Shown here in pieces: positions 17,797 to 25,365 of a DNA stretch of 64,000 nt. This stretch comes from Pseudomonadota bacterium. Lineage in GTDB: Bacteria; Pseudomonadota; Gammaproteobacteria; Burkholderiales; Burkholderiaceae_C. The notes below the pieces were generated by a model. It saw only the letters and a list, made by a program, of their open reading frames with translations, did no database searches and was not told the origin of the DNA. Position 1 is the stretch's first letter. Each line of letters starts with the position of its first letter. Location: the NCBI GenBank assembly GCA_018241225.1, contig JAFEEG010000020.1:182283-246282 (forward strand), written 5' to 3'. Made by a program: the position numbers and the translations under genes.

Positions 17797-18693
17797 ATGC
17801 AAAACATCCAATACCGCATCCACGCGCTGGCGGGCGCCGCCATCACGGCGCTGGCCCTGGGCTTGTCGGCGCCAGCATCTGCGCAGCAGAACTACTCCAG
17901 CGCCGAGGCTGCATCGCAGGCCTTCTTCAACGCCGTCGTGAACAACGACGAGGCCGCGCTTCGCACGGTGCTGGGCGCCGACTGGAAGCGCTTCGTGCCC
18001 ACCGGCGAGATCGACCGCGAGGACATCTACACCTTCCTGGAATCGTGGTCCAAGGGCCACAGCGTCGTGGCGGATGGCGACAACCGCGCCTACCTGGGCG
18101 CCGGCACCACCGGCTGGACGCTGCCCATTCCCATCATCAAGGGCGCCGGCGGATGGCACTTCGATCCGCGCGAAGGCCAGGACCTGATGAAGACGCGCCG
18201 CATCGGCCGCAACGAACTGTCGGCCATGCATGCCGTGCTGGCCTACTACGACGCGCAGCGCGAGTACGCCTCGGTCGACCGCGACAAGAACGGGGCTCTC
18301 GAGTACGCGCAGAAGATCGCCAGCTCGAGCGGCAAGCACGACGGCCTGTACTGGGCCACCAAGCCGGGCGAACCAGACAGCCCGCTGGGTCCGCTCTTCG
18401 CATCCGGCCGCCCGGGTGAGGGCTATCACGGCTACCACTACAAGATCCTGACGGCGCAGGGCCCGCATGCACCGGGCGGCGCCTACAACTACCTCATCGG
18501 CAAGCGCATGCGCGCCGGCTTCGCCCTGGTCGCCTGGCCGGTGAGCTGGGGCGAGTCTGGCGTCATGAGCTTCATGGTCAGCCACGCCGGCGTGGTCTAC
18601 CAGAAGAACCTCGGCTCGGGCACCGACGCGGCCGCGCGCGCCATGACTCGCTTCGACCCCGACGACAGCTGGCAGAAGGTCGACGTGCCCTGA
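17797..18693 (+). CDS. DUF2950 family exported protein
   Basis: 298 residues with a signal peptide (1-28, ALALGLSAPASAQQ; cleavage after ASA). The mature protein has family phrases SAEAASQAFFNAVVNNDEAA, GWHFDP, RRIGRNELSAMHAVLAYYDAQREYA, GYHYKILTAQGPHAPGGA and WPVSWGESGVMSFMV. The family function is not known; the first ~100 residues resemble NTF2/SnoaL-like helices. It lies 57 bases after the DUF3300 gene, and the two probably act together in the periplasm. The ATG at 17797 is preceded by a weak AGGTTCACAAG element. Confidence 0.85.
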   Translation: MQNIQYRIHALAGAAITALALGLSAPASAQQNYSSAEAASQAFFNAVVNNDEAALRTVLGADWKRFVPTGEIDREDIYTFLESWSKGHSVVADGDNRAYLGAGTTGWTLPIPIIKGAGGWHFDPREGQDLMKTRRIGRNELSAMHAVLAYYDAQREYASVDRDKNGALEYAQKIASSSGKHDGLYWATKPGEPDSPLGPLFASGRPGEGYHGYHYKILTAQGPHAPGGAYNYLIGKRMRAGFALVAWPVSWGESGVMSFMVSHAGVVYQKNLGSGTDAAARAMTRFDPDDSWQKVDVP

Positions 18694-18836
18694 CGTTTTC
18701 TTGCATCGCCGCCCCGCCCCGCGCTTGACAGCCGGCGCGGGGCGCGAGACAACGGTTACTGGAATCGACACAGGGAGCCATGCGCGGCATCCGCCAAGAG
18801 ACACGCCTGCGCAACGGTCGAGCGAGGAGTTTCTCA

Positions 18837-19718
18837 ATGACCAAAGGCAAGAAGGGCGCCAGACAAGGCTCCCGGTTGGACGACGACGTTTTGCAGCCGG
18901 CCGCCGCGCCGGAAGACTCAGCCCCCGCGGCCGACCGCGGCAATCTGGAGCCCCTGTCCAACAAGGATTACGAGAAGGCCCTGAAGGGACTGCACGTCGA
19001 GCTCGTCAAGCTGCAGGAGTGGGTCAAGCACGCAGGCCTGAAGGTCTGCATCGTGTTCGAAGGGCGCGACGGCGCCGGCAAGGGCGGCACCATCAAGGCC
19101 ATCACCGAACGGGTGAGCCCGCGCGTGTTCCGCGTGATTGCGCTGCCGGCCCCGACCGAGCGGCAGAAGTCGCAGATGTACTTCCAGCGCTACATGGGCC
19201 ACCTGCCCGCGGCCGGCGAAATCGTCATCTTCGACCGCAGCTGGTACAACCGCGCCGGCGTGGAGCGGGTCATGGGCTTTTGCACCGAGGAGCAGTCCAA
19301 GCGTTTCCTGCAAGGTGCGCCGCTGGTCGAGCGCGCCATCGTGGACTCCGGGATCATCCTGCTCAAGTACTGGCTCGAGGTGAGCCCCGAGGAGCAGACG
19401 CGCCGGCTCATGGGCCGCATCGAGGACGGGCGCAAGATCTGGAAGCTCTCGCCCATGGACATCAAGTCCTACACCCGCTGGGACGACTACTCGCGCGCCC
19501 GCGACGACATGTTCAAGACCACCGATTCGCCCTGGGCACCGTGGTACGTGGTGCCCTCGGACGACAAGCGACGCGCCCGCCTGAACATGATCAGTCACAT
19601 GCTCAGCCAGATCCCGTACAAGGACGTCCCGCGCGAGAAGATCAAGCTGCCCAAGCGGCAGATCAAGACCAGCGCGACGCCGGACTACCCCCGCAAGATC
19701 GTGCCCGAGGCCCTCTGA
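18837..19718 (+). CDS. ppk2: Polyphosphate kinase 2 family, class I
   Basis: 293 residues; uses polyphosphate to phosphorylate nucleoside diphosphates (GDP/ADP) or, in reverse, makes polyphosphate. Walker A is EGRDGAGKGGTIKA (residues ~75-88). The lid and Walker B region are IFDRSWYNRAGVERVMGF. The C-terminal block RWDDYSRARDDMFKTTD is typical for single-domain PPK2 proteins. The start is the ATG at 18837 because GAGGAG lies 10 bases upstream; an upstream ATG at 18780 lacks such a site. The ~40-residue basic/acidic N-terminal extension is probably disordered. It sits between the DUF2950 gene and SulP; SulP begins one base after its stop. Confidence 0.93.
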   Translation: MTKGKKGARQGSRLDDDVLQPAAAPEDSAPAADRGNLEPLSNKDYEKALKGLHVELVKLQEWVKHAGLKVCIVFEGRDGAGKGGTIKAITERVSPRVFRVIALPAPTERQKSQMYFQRYMGHLPAAGEIVIFDRSWYNRAGVERVMGFCTEEQSKRFLQGAPLVERAIVDSGIILLKYWLEVSPEEQTRRLMGRIEDGRKIWKLSPMDIKSYTRWDDYSRARDDMFKTTDSPWAPWYVVPSDDKRRARLNMISHMLSQIPYKDVPREKIKLPKRQIKTSATPDYPRKIVPEAL

Positions 19719-19719
19719 C

Positions 19720-21444
19720 TTGACCACACGCGCGAACGCCGACAGCGGCGCGCGGTCGCCGCTGATGCACTGGCTGCCGGGCCTTCGGCTGCTGCGCCAG
19801 TACGATCCGGCCTGGCTGCGCCACGACATCGTGGCCGGCCTGGTGCTCACCACCATGCTGGTGCCTGCGGGCATCGCCTATGCCGAGGCGTCGGGCATCG
19901 GCGGCATCTACGGGCTGTACGCCACCATCGTTCCGCTGCTGGCCTATGCGATCTTCGGCCCAAGCCGCATCCTGGTGCTGGGCCCCGACTCGGCGCTGGC
20001 GGCGCTCATCCTGGCGGTGGTGGCGCCGCTGGCCGCCGGCGACCCGGCACGCGCGGTGGCGCTGGCCGGCGCCATGGCGCTGGTTTCCGGGCTCGTGTGC
20101 ATCGTCGCCGGATTGGCCAAGCTGGGCTTCATCACCGAACTGCTGTCCAAACCGATCCGCTATGGCTACATGAACGGCATCGCGTTCACGGTGCTGCTCA
20201 GCCAGATGCCCAAGCTCTTCGGCTTCTCGGTAAAGGCAGATGGCCCCCTGCGGCAGATCATCGCCTTTGTCCAGGCCGTGATGGACGGCAAGACCTTGCC
20301 GGCCTCGCTCGCCGTGGGCGCCGGCACGCTGGCGGTCATTCTGTTGCTCAAGCGCTATCCGCGGCTGCCTTCGGTGCTCATTGCCGTGCTGGGCGCCACG
20401 CTGGTGGCGGGCCTGTTCGACCTGCACGAGCGCGTCGGCCTGGCGGTGCTGGGACCACTGCCGCAAGGCCTGCCGGCGCCGGCCCTGCCCATCGTCGGCT
20501 GGGCTGACCTGCAGTCGGTTCTGCTGGGCGGCGTGGCGGTGGCGCTGGTGGCTTTTGCCGACACCAGCGTGCTCTCCCGGGTGTACGCGGCCAAGCTGCG
20601 CACGCCGGTGGACCCAAACCAGGAGATGGTGGGCCTGGGTGCCGCCAACCTTGCGGCCGGATTCTTCCAGGGCATGCCCATCAGCAGCAGTTCGTCGCGC
20701 ACGCCGGTGGCCGAATCGGCCGGCGCCCGCTCGCAGCTCACCGGCGTGGTGGGGGCGCTGGCCATTGCTGTGCTGCTGTTTGCCGCGCCCAACCTGCTGA
20801 AGAACCTGCCGAGCTCGGCGCTGGCCGCCGTGGTGATTGCGGCTGCGTTGGGGCTCTTCGAGTTTCGCGACCTGGGGCGCCTGTACCGAATCCAGCGCTG
20901 GGAGTTCTGGCTGTCGGTTGCCTGCTTTGCGGGCGTGGCGGTGTTCGGTGCCATCCAGGGCATCCTCATTGCCGTGCTGATCGCGGTGATCGAGTTCCTG
21001 TGGGACGGCTGGCGCCCGCACTCGGCGGTGATGGGCAAGGTGCAGGGCGTTGGCGGCTACCACGACATCACGCGCTACCCCGATGCACAGCGCGTGCCCG
21101 GCCTGGTGCTCTTCCGCTGGGATGCGCCGCTGTTCTTTGCCAATGCCGAGCTGTTTCGCGAACGGGTGCTGGCCGCGCTGGCCGAATCGCCCACCCCAGT
21201 GCGCTGGATCGTGGTGGCGGCCGAGCCCGTCACCAGCGTGGACGTGACCTCCTCCGACATGCTGGCCGAGTTGGACGAAGACCTGCAGGCCAAGGGCATC
21301 GAACTGTGCTTTGCCGAGATGAAGGACCCGGTGAAGGACAAGCTCAAACGCTTCGGCCTGTTCGAGCGATTCGGCGCATCCACCTTCCACCCGACTGTGG
21401 AAGAAGCGGTGGCCGCGTACCAGTCGCAGGTTTCAGAAAAATGA
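19720..21444 (+). CDS. SulP family anion transporter with C-terminal STAS domain
   Basis: 574 residues from a TTG at 19720, which abuts the ppk2 stop; an ATG at 19765 (MHWLPG) is the alternative. The membrane domain has 10-14 hydrophobic segments and the SulP hallmarks HDIVAGLVLTTMLVPAGIAYAEASG and YGLYATIVPLLAYAIFGPSR. The STAS domain (about 440-560) includes VLFRWDAPLFFANAELFRERV and VTSVDVTSSDMLAELDEDL. SulP proteins carry sulfate, bicarbonate or dicarboxylates; the substrate is not decidable. No cysteine-biosynthesis genes or carbonic anhydrase are adjacent. Coupling to ppk2 suggests co-expression. Confidence 0.9.
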   Translation: MTTRANADSGARSPLMHWLPGLRLLRQYDPAWLRHDIVAGLVLTTMLVPAGIAYAEASGIGGIYGLYATIVPLLAYAIFGPSRILVLGPDSALAALILAVVAPLAAGDPARAVALAGAMALVSGLVCIVAGLAKLGFITELLSKPIRYGYMNGIAFTVLLSQMPKLFGFSVKADGPLRQIIAFVQAVMDGKTLPASLAVGAGTLAVILLLKRYPRLPSVLIAVLGATLVAGLFDLHERVGLAVLGPLPQGLPAPALPIVGWADLQSVLLGGVAVALVAFADTSVLSRVYAAKLRTPVDPNQEMVGLGAANLAAGFFQGMPISSSSSRTPVAESAGARSQLTGVVGALAIAVLLFAAPNLLKNLPSSALAAVVIAAALGLFEFRDLGRLYRIQRWEFWLSVACFAGVAVFGAIQGILIAVLIAVIEFLWDGWRPHSAVMGKVQGVGGYHDITRYPDAQRVPGLVLFRWDAPLFFANAELFRERVLAALAESPTPVRWIVVAAEPVTSVDVTSSDMLAELDEDLQAKGIELCFAEMKDPVKDKLKRFGLFERFGASTFHPTVEEAVAAYQSQVSEK

Positions 21445-21512
21445 CCCTGTGCCTCGGGCCGCACTCATATCATGGCGTGACGCCAACCACATTCGAACCC
21501 CAGGAGATCCGC

Positions 21513-21767
21513 ATGGCACGCCTTTGGATTGGAAACATCGAGGACAACACCTCCGACGAGGAACTGCAGGAGTTGCTGACCAAGTACGGCTTCCCGAAAT
21601 TCGACGCAATCGAGCGGGTGGCTGGCGACGGGTCGCGGCCGGCCGCCATCTTCACTTTCGAGGGCACGTCGCCCGAGGGGCTGGCCATGGTGGCCCCGCG
21701 CATCCACGACCTGTTCTGGAAGCAGCGCAAGCTGACCGTGCAGGTCATGCGCGACAACTTCGCCTGA
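21513..21767 (+). CDS. RRM-type RNA-binding protein
   Basis: 84 residues. An RNA recognition motif fills the protein: RNP2-like LWIGNIE at residues 4-10, the helix SDEELQELLTKYG, and an RNP1-like strand PAAIFTFEG, followed by a C-terminal strand KLTVQVMRD. It lacks the Gly-rich tail of cold-induced bacterial RRM proteins. CAGGAGATCC before the ATG at 21513 is a good ribosome-binding site and fixes the start. It lies 68 bases after SulP and 24 bases before the unrecognised 340-residue gene. The target RNA is unknown. Confidence 0.85.
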   Translation: MARLWIGNIEDNTSDEELQELLTKYGFPKFDAIERVAGDGSRPAAIFTFEGTSPEGLAMVAPRIHDLFWKQRKLTVQVMRDNFA

Positions 21768-21791
21768 ACGCCCTCAAGGGCTTGAATCCCA

Positions 21792-22814
21792 ATGAGCCTG
21801 TTCGGCCGCCTGTTCGGCGCCAAGGAAGACCGCGCACCGGAAGACCCGCGCCTGCGGCACGTGGTGGCGCGGGTGCTGGAGATGCATTCGCGGCTGCGCC
21901 TTGCTCCACGCTGCGAGGCTCGCCTGGCCACGGCGATGGCGCCGGCGCTTGCGCACATCGGCGAGCTGGTTGCGGGCGCGCCGCGCGCCCACCAGGCCAA
22001 CACTGCGGCGTGGTCCACCGACCCGTACGTGCGCGCCTATTTCGCCGCACCTGACGACATCAACCAGGTTCTCGCGCGCTCTGGGGCGCTGCACGACTAC
22101 TTCGACGCCAACCCAGGCGCCAGCAGCGCCTACGCCGTGATGGGCATGACGATGAACGAGCGCAACACCCTGGGCGTTGCGCTCGTGGGCGAGCAAACCC
22201 GCTCGGACGTGCCGCAGACCACGCTGGGCTTCTCGGACCACAACATCCGCCTGTGCGGCGCCGACGAGGACGGCCTGCGCGAGGAGGTGACGCAGCGCAT
22301 GATGGACCAGCTCGCCATTGAAGGCTTGGCCAAGGTCGCGGCCAAGACCTCGTTGCGCGAAGACCTGGAGCAGGAGCGCGCATTGCTCGCCACGCGGCTG
22401 CGGCTGCTCGAGCGCCAGGGCGCCGGCCTGGGCGGCATGGTGGGCACGGACGCGTCGAGCGACCCGGGCGAGATGGCGCGCGTGCGGGCCGAGGCCGAAG
22501 AAAACGAGCAGCGGCTCAAGGCACTGGGGCCGCGCTCCGAAGTGCTCTCGCGCCAGCTCGACACGCTGTGCGAAGCCTTTGCCAGCGCCGGCGAACTGCT
22601 GCAGGTATCGACGCTGCAGCGCCGCGTCGACCGGATGAACGTCGTGGTGCAGCACGGTGTGGGCGACGAGGCGGAAAGCCACATGCTGCAGTTTCGCGTG
22701 GCGCGCGTGCCAGGCAATCCGCCGCAAAAGCGCGCACTGGCCATCTTGCGGGTGGCGCGCGCCGACATGCCGCGCGCGGTCAACCTGCTGGACAACGCCG
22801 ACCGCCTGCTGTGA
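21792..22814 (+). CDS. Unrecognised 340-residue protein with a coiled-coil centre
   Basis: It starts MSLFGRLFGAKED, an amphipathic N-terminus often seen on cytoplasmic or membrane-associated proteins. Residues ~25-165 form a mixed alpha/beta region with SALAHIGELVAGAPRAHQAN-like helices and the phrase YAVMGMTMNERNTLGVALVGEQ. Residues ~170-270 are strongly helical and charged (REDLEQERALLATRLRLLER, ARVRAEAEENEQRLKALG) and likely form a coiled coil. A C-terminal beta-like region ends LNLLDNADRLL-type residues. No signal peptide or transmembrane helix is evident. I do not recognise a family. GC-biased codon use and close spacing after the RRM gene indicate a real gene in that operon. Confidence 0.75.
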   Translation: MSLFGRLFGAKEDRAPEDPRLRHVVARVLEMHSRLRLAPRCEARLATAMAPALAHIGELVAGAPRAHQANTAAWSTDPYVRAYFAAPDDINQVLARSGALHDYFDANPGASSAYAVMGMTMNERNTLGVALVGEQTRSDVPQTTLGFSDHNIRLCGADEDGLREEVTQRMMDQLAIEGLAKVAAKTSLREDLEQERALLATRLRLLERQGAGLGGMVGTDASSDPGEMARVRAEAEENEQRLKALGPRSEVLSRQLDTLCEAFASAGELLQVSTLQRRVDRMNVVVQHGVGDEAESHMLQFRVARVPGNPPQKRALAILRVARADMPRAVNLLDNADRLL

Positions 22815-22832
22815 TGCCGGGCGGCGTGGCGC

Positions 22833-23768
22833 TCACGCCGCTCGCACCAGCTCTGCCTCTGCTCGCAGCCAGCGGATGAAGTTCTGCGCGTCGGGGTTGC
22901 CTGCGCCACGGCGCGACGTCTCGATGAAATAGCCGCGGCTCGACGATGCGCCCGAACCGAAGGGTGCCACCAGGCGCCCTTCGCGCACCAGTTCCGCCAG
23001 AAGCGGCATGCGACCGATCACCACGCCCTGCCCGGCCATGGCCGCCGACACGGCGTCGGTGTAGTGGTTGAAGCGCACCGCGCTCTTCATGCGCAGGTCC
23101 TTGAGCTGCATGATCTCGAGCCAGGGGTCCCAGTCGAGCGTCAGGGCCTCGCCCATGCCTGGCGAGTCGATGGTCAGCAGGGTCTGCTGGGCCAGGTCCG
23201 CCGGCTCGCGCAACTGCGACGCGAGCCGGGGCGCGCACAGCGGCATCACCGATTCCTCGAAGAGCGCGGGCCCGTTGCCGCGACCGAGCGGAACAAAGCG
23301 CACCGCCAGATCGAGCCGGGCGCGGTCCAGGTCGTCCACCACCTCCAGCGAGGCCGACACGCGCACGTCCACCTGCGAATGGCTGGCGGTGAAGTGCGCC
23401 ATGCGCGGAATGAGCCAGAGCGAGGCAAATCCCGGCGTGCAGGTCAGTGCGACCTGGCGCGGCGCCGGCACGCTGCGCAGGCGCGCAGTGGCGTCGCGCA
23501 GGCGCTCCAGGCATTCAACCGCGGCGCGCTGGAAGATGCGGCCGGCCTCGGTCAGCACGATGGCGCGGTGGCGCCGCTCGAACAACGGCACGCCCAAGCT
23601 GTCTTCCAGTTGCGCGATCTGCCGGCTGACCGCCGACTGGGTCAGGTGCAGCTCTTCGGCCGCCTTGGTGAAGCTCAGGGCACGCGCCGCGGCCTCGAAG
23701 CTTCGCAGCAGCTCCAGCGGCGGCAGGTCGTGGGCGAAGGAGACTGGTTTTGCATTCTCTAGGCGCAT
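22833..23768 (-). CDS. LysR-family transcriptional regulator, GcvA-like
   Basis: 311 residues. The helix-turn-helix occupies ~18-75 (LELLRSFEAAARALSFTKAAEEL, QSAVSRQIAQLEDSLG), with an effector-binding domain from ~105 (VALTCTPGFASLWLIPRM). Phrases such as FASLWLIPR and LRSFEAAARxLSFTKAAEEL are characteristic of the GcvA/AmpR-like subgroup. It is divergent from the DUF2917 gene, with 85 bases between the starts, so it probably regulates that gene and perhaps the enoyl-CoA hydratase after it. It is convergent with the 340-residue gene (18-base gap). Confidence 0.9.
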   Translation of the reverse strand: MRLENAKPVSFAHDLPPLELLRSFEAAARALSFTKAAEELHLTQSAVSRQIAQLEDSLGVPLFERRHRAIVLTEAGRIFQRAAVECLERLRDATARLRSVPAPRQVALTCTPGFASLWLIPRMAHFTASHSQVDVRVSASLEVVDDLDRARLDLAVRFVPLGRGNGPALFEESVMPLCAPRLASQLREPADLAQQTLLTIDSPGMGEALTLDWDPWLEIMQLKDLRMKSAVRFNHYTDAVSAAMAGQGVVIGRMPLLAELVREGRLVAPFGSGASSSRGYFIETSRRGAGNPDAQNFIRWLRAEAELVRAA

Positions 23769-23853
23769 GCAATGAGTTCCAAATGATCGTGTGACCTATG
23801 AAGCCGCGCTGACTATATTCATTCTCACGATGAATGCGAAGGAGTGTTTTCCC

Positions 23854-24177
23854 ATGCGCACAGACCCCACTTCCACCTTCAGGATCGAACTGCCCCGCCA
23901 CGCCATCTTCACGGTGGCCGACATTGCCGGCGTGGGCATCGAATGCCAGAGCGGCTGCGTCTGGCTGACCCTGGACGACGACCCGCGCGACCTGGTGCTC
24001 GAGCCTGGCGAGCGATTTGTCGGCGACATCCACCGCAGGGTGCTCGTGTCAGCCATCTCCGAATCCAGCATTGCCGTCTCGCACGCGCTGCCCGCCGCCA
24101 TGCCGGTGCCTGCCACGTCCAGGGTCGGCGGCGCGTCACACCTGCGACTCGTGGCGCAGGGGTTGTCCCCGGCTTGA
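23854..24177 (+). CDS. DUF2917 family small protein
   Basis: 107 residues, beta-rich: TFRIELPRHAIFTVADIAGVGIECQSGCVWLTLDDDPRDLVLEPGE-type pattern typical of DUF2917 (cupin-like fold expected), seen here in pieces IECQSGCVWLTLDDD and LVLEPGERF. There is no signal peptide. The start at 23854 is chosen because GAAGGAGTG lies 8 bases upstream; an in-frame ATG at 23830 lies before that site. The family has no known function. It is divergently transcribed from the LysR gene, a recurrent arrangement for this family in Burkholderiales (from memory, not checked). Confidence 0.75.
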   Translation: MRTDPTSTFRIELPRHAIFTVADIAGVGIECQSGCVWLTLDDDPRDLVLEPGERFVGDIHRRVLVSAISESSIAVSHALPAAMPVPATSRVGGASHLRLVAQGLSPA

Positions 24178-24231
24178 CCCCAGGCCGGGCGGGGCCGAAC
24201 CATGGACGCCTTTTGCAGCAAGGAGGCGAAC

Positions 24232-25035
24232 ATGGATGTGTCGACGGTTCTGTACGAGACCCAGGATGGCGTGGCCACCCTGACCCTGAATCTGCCGCAC
24301 AAGCTCAACCCGATTGCGCTGGACCTGCAGCGCGAACTTGCCGCTGCGCTGGCCCGCGTACGCGATGACCGCAGCGTGCGCGCCGTGATCCTCACCGGGG
24401 CTGGCCGGGCCTTCTGCGTGGGCGCGGAACTGGGCAGCATGAAGGGCTCGGACACCGGCGGCCAGAGCCTGGGCAACGCCAGCGCCCAATGGATGCGCGA
24501 ACTCAGCCACCCGATCATCGAGGGCCTGCGCAGCATGCCGGTGCCGGTGCTGTGCGCCGTCAACGGAGCAGCGGCTGGCGCGGGCGTGGGCATTGCGCTG
24601 GCTTGCGACGTCGTCATCGCCGCGAAGAGTGCCTACTTCTACCTGCCCTTCCTGCCCAAGCTGGGCATCGTGCCCGACCTGGGCTGCACCTGGGCCATCC
24701 CGCGGCTGGTGGGGCCCGCGCGTGCCCTGGGCATGGCGCTGCTGGACGAACGCGTGGGCGCCGACATGGCCGTGCAGTGGGGCCTGATCTGGGCCAGCTT
24801 CGAAGACGACCTGCTGCTGCTCGAGGCACAGAAGATTGCCCAGCGCCTGGCCCGGCTGCCCGCGCACGCGGTGGTCGAGGCCCGCCGCGCACTGGAGGCA
24901 TCCTCCCGGCACACGCTGCCCGAGCAACTGCACTACGAGAGCGAGCGCCAGCGCGAGCTGATCGACCGGCCCGAGTTCGCCGAAGGCGTGGCCGCCTTCC
25001 TGCAAAAGCGCGCACCGGTCTTTCCTGCACGTTGA
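24232..25035 (+). CDS. Enoyl-CoA hydratase/isomerase family protein
   Basis: 267 residues; crotonase fold. Oxyanion-hole segments are GAGRAFCVGAELGSMKG (about residues 57-73) and NGAAAGAGVGIALACD (about 114-129). The active-site stretch is PKLGIVPDLGCTWAIPRLVG: it has Asp where PaaG-type isomerases have Asp, and lacks the second Glu of classical ECH, so an isomerase or 2-enoyl-CoA variant role is as likely as hydration. An AAGGAGGCG ribosome-binding site 6 bases before the ATG at 24232 fixes the start. It lies 54 bases after the DUF2917 gene. No other fatty-acid or phenylacetate genes are nearby, so the substrate is unknown. Confidence 0.88.
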   Translation: MDVSTVLYETQDGVATLTLNLPHKLNPIALDLQRELAAALARVRDDRSVRAVILTGAGRAFCVGAELGSMKGSDTGGQSLGNASAQWMRELSHPIIEGLRSMPVPVLCAVNGAAAGAGVGIALACDVVIAAKSAYFYLPFLPKLGIVPDLGCTWAIPRLVGPARALGMALLDERVGADMAVQWGLIWASFEDDLLLLEAQKIAQRLARLPAHAVVEARRALEASSRHTLPEQLHYESERQRELIDRPEFAEGVAAFLQKRAPVFPAR

Positions 25036-25107
25036 GGGGCCGGCGGGCACTCGCATCATGACGATTTGAAGCAGCGCCGGGCGCCGCGCTGCGGGACAAT
25101 GCCCCGG

Positions 25108-25365
25108 ATGAACGCAGCGCCCGCAGCCATCATCGACGCCACCCGCTGCCCGCTGTGCGGCGCAGACAACCGCTGCGCCATCGAGATGGAACGTGCCACC
25201 GGCCAGGTGCAGGCACCCTGCTGGTGCATGGACAAGCCGCTTCTGGACACGGCCGCCGCCCAGGCCTTGCACGATCGCCTGCCAGCCAGCGCACGCGGCC
25301 TGGCTTGCATCTGCGCCACCTGCATGGTCCAGTTGCTGCAGGAAACCAGGGAGCACAGCCCATGA
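25108..25365 (+). CDS. Cysteine-rich CWC family protein
   Basis: About 85 residues from the ATG at 25108 (MNAAPAA), or 88 from the ATG at 25099. Cysteines occur as RCPLCGADNRC, CWCMDKP and CICATCM, the pattern of the cysteine-rich CWC family, likely a small metal-binding fold. There is no signal peptide. Its stop overlaps the pfp start (ATGA, 25362-25365), so the two are translationally coupled. Function unknown. Confidence 0.75.
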   Translation: MNAAPAAIIDATRCPLCGADNRCAIEMERATGQVQAPCWCMDKPLLDTAAAQALHDRLPASARGLACICATCMVQLLQETREHSP

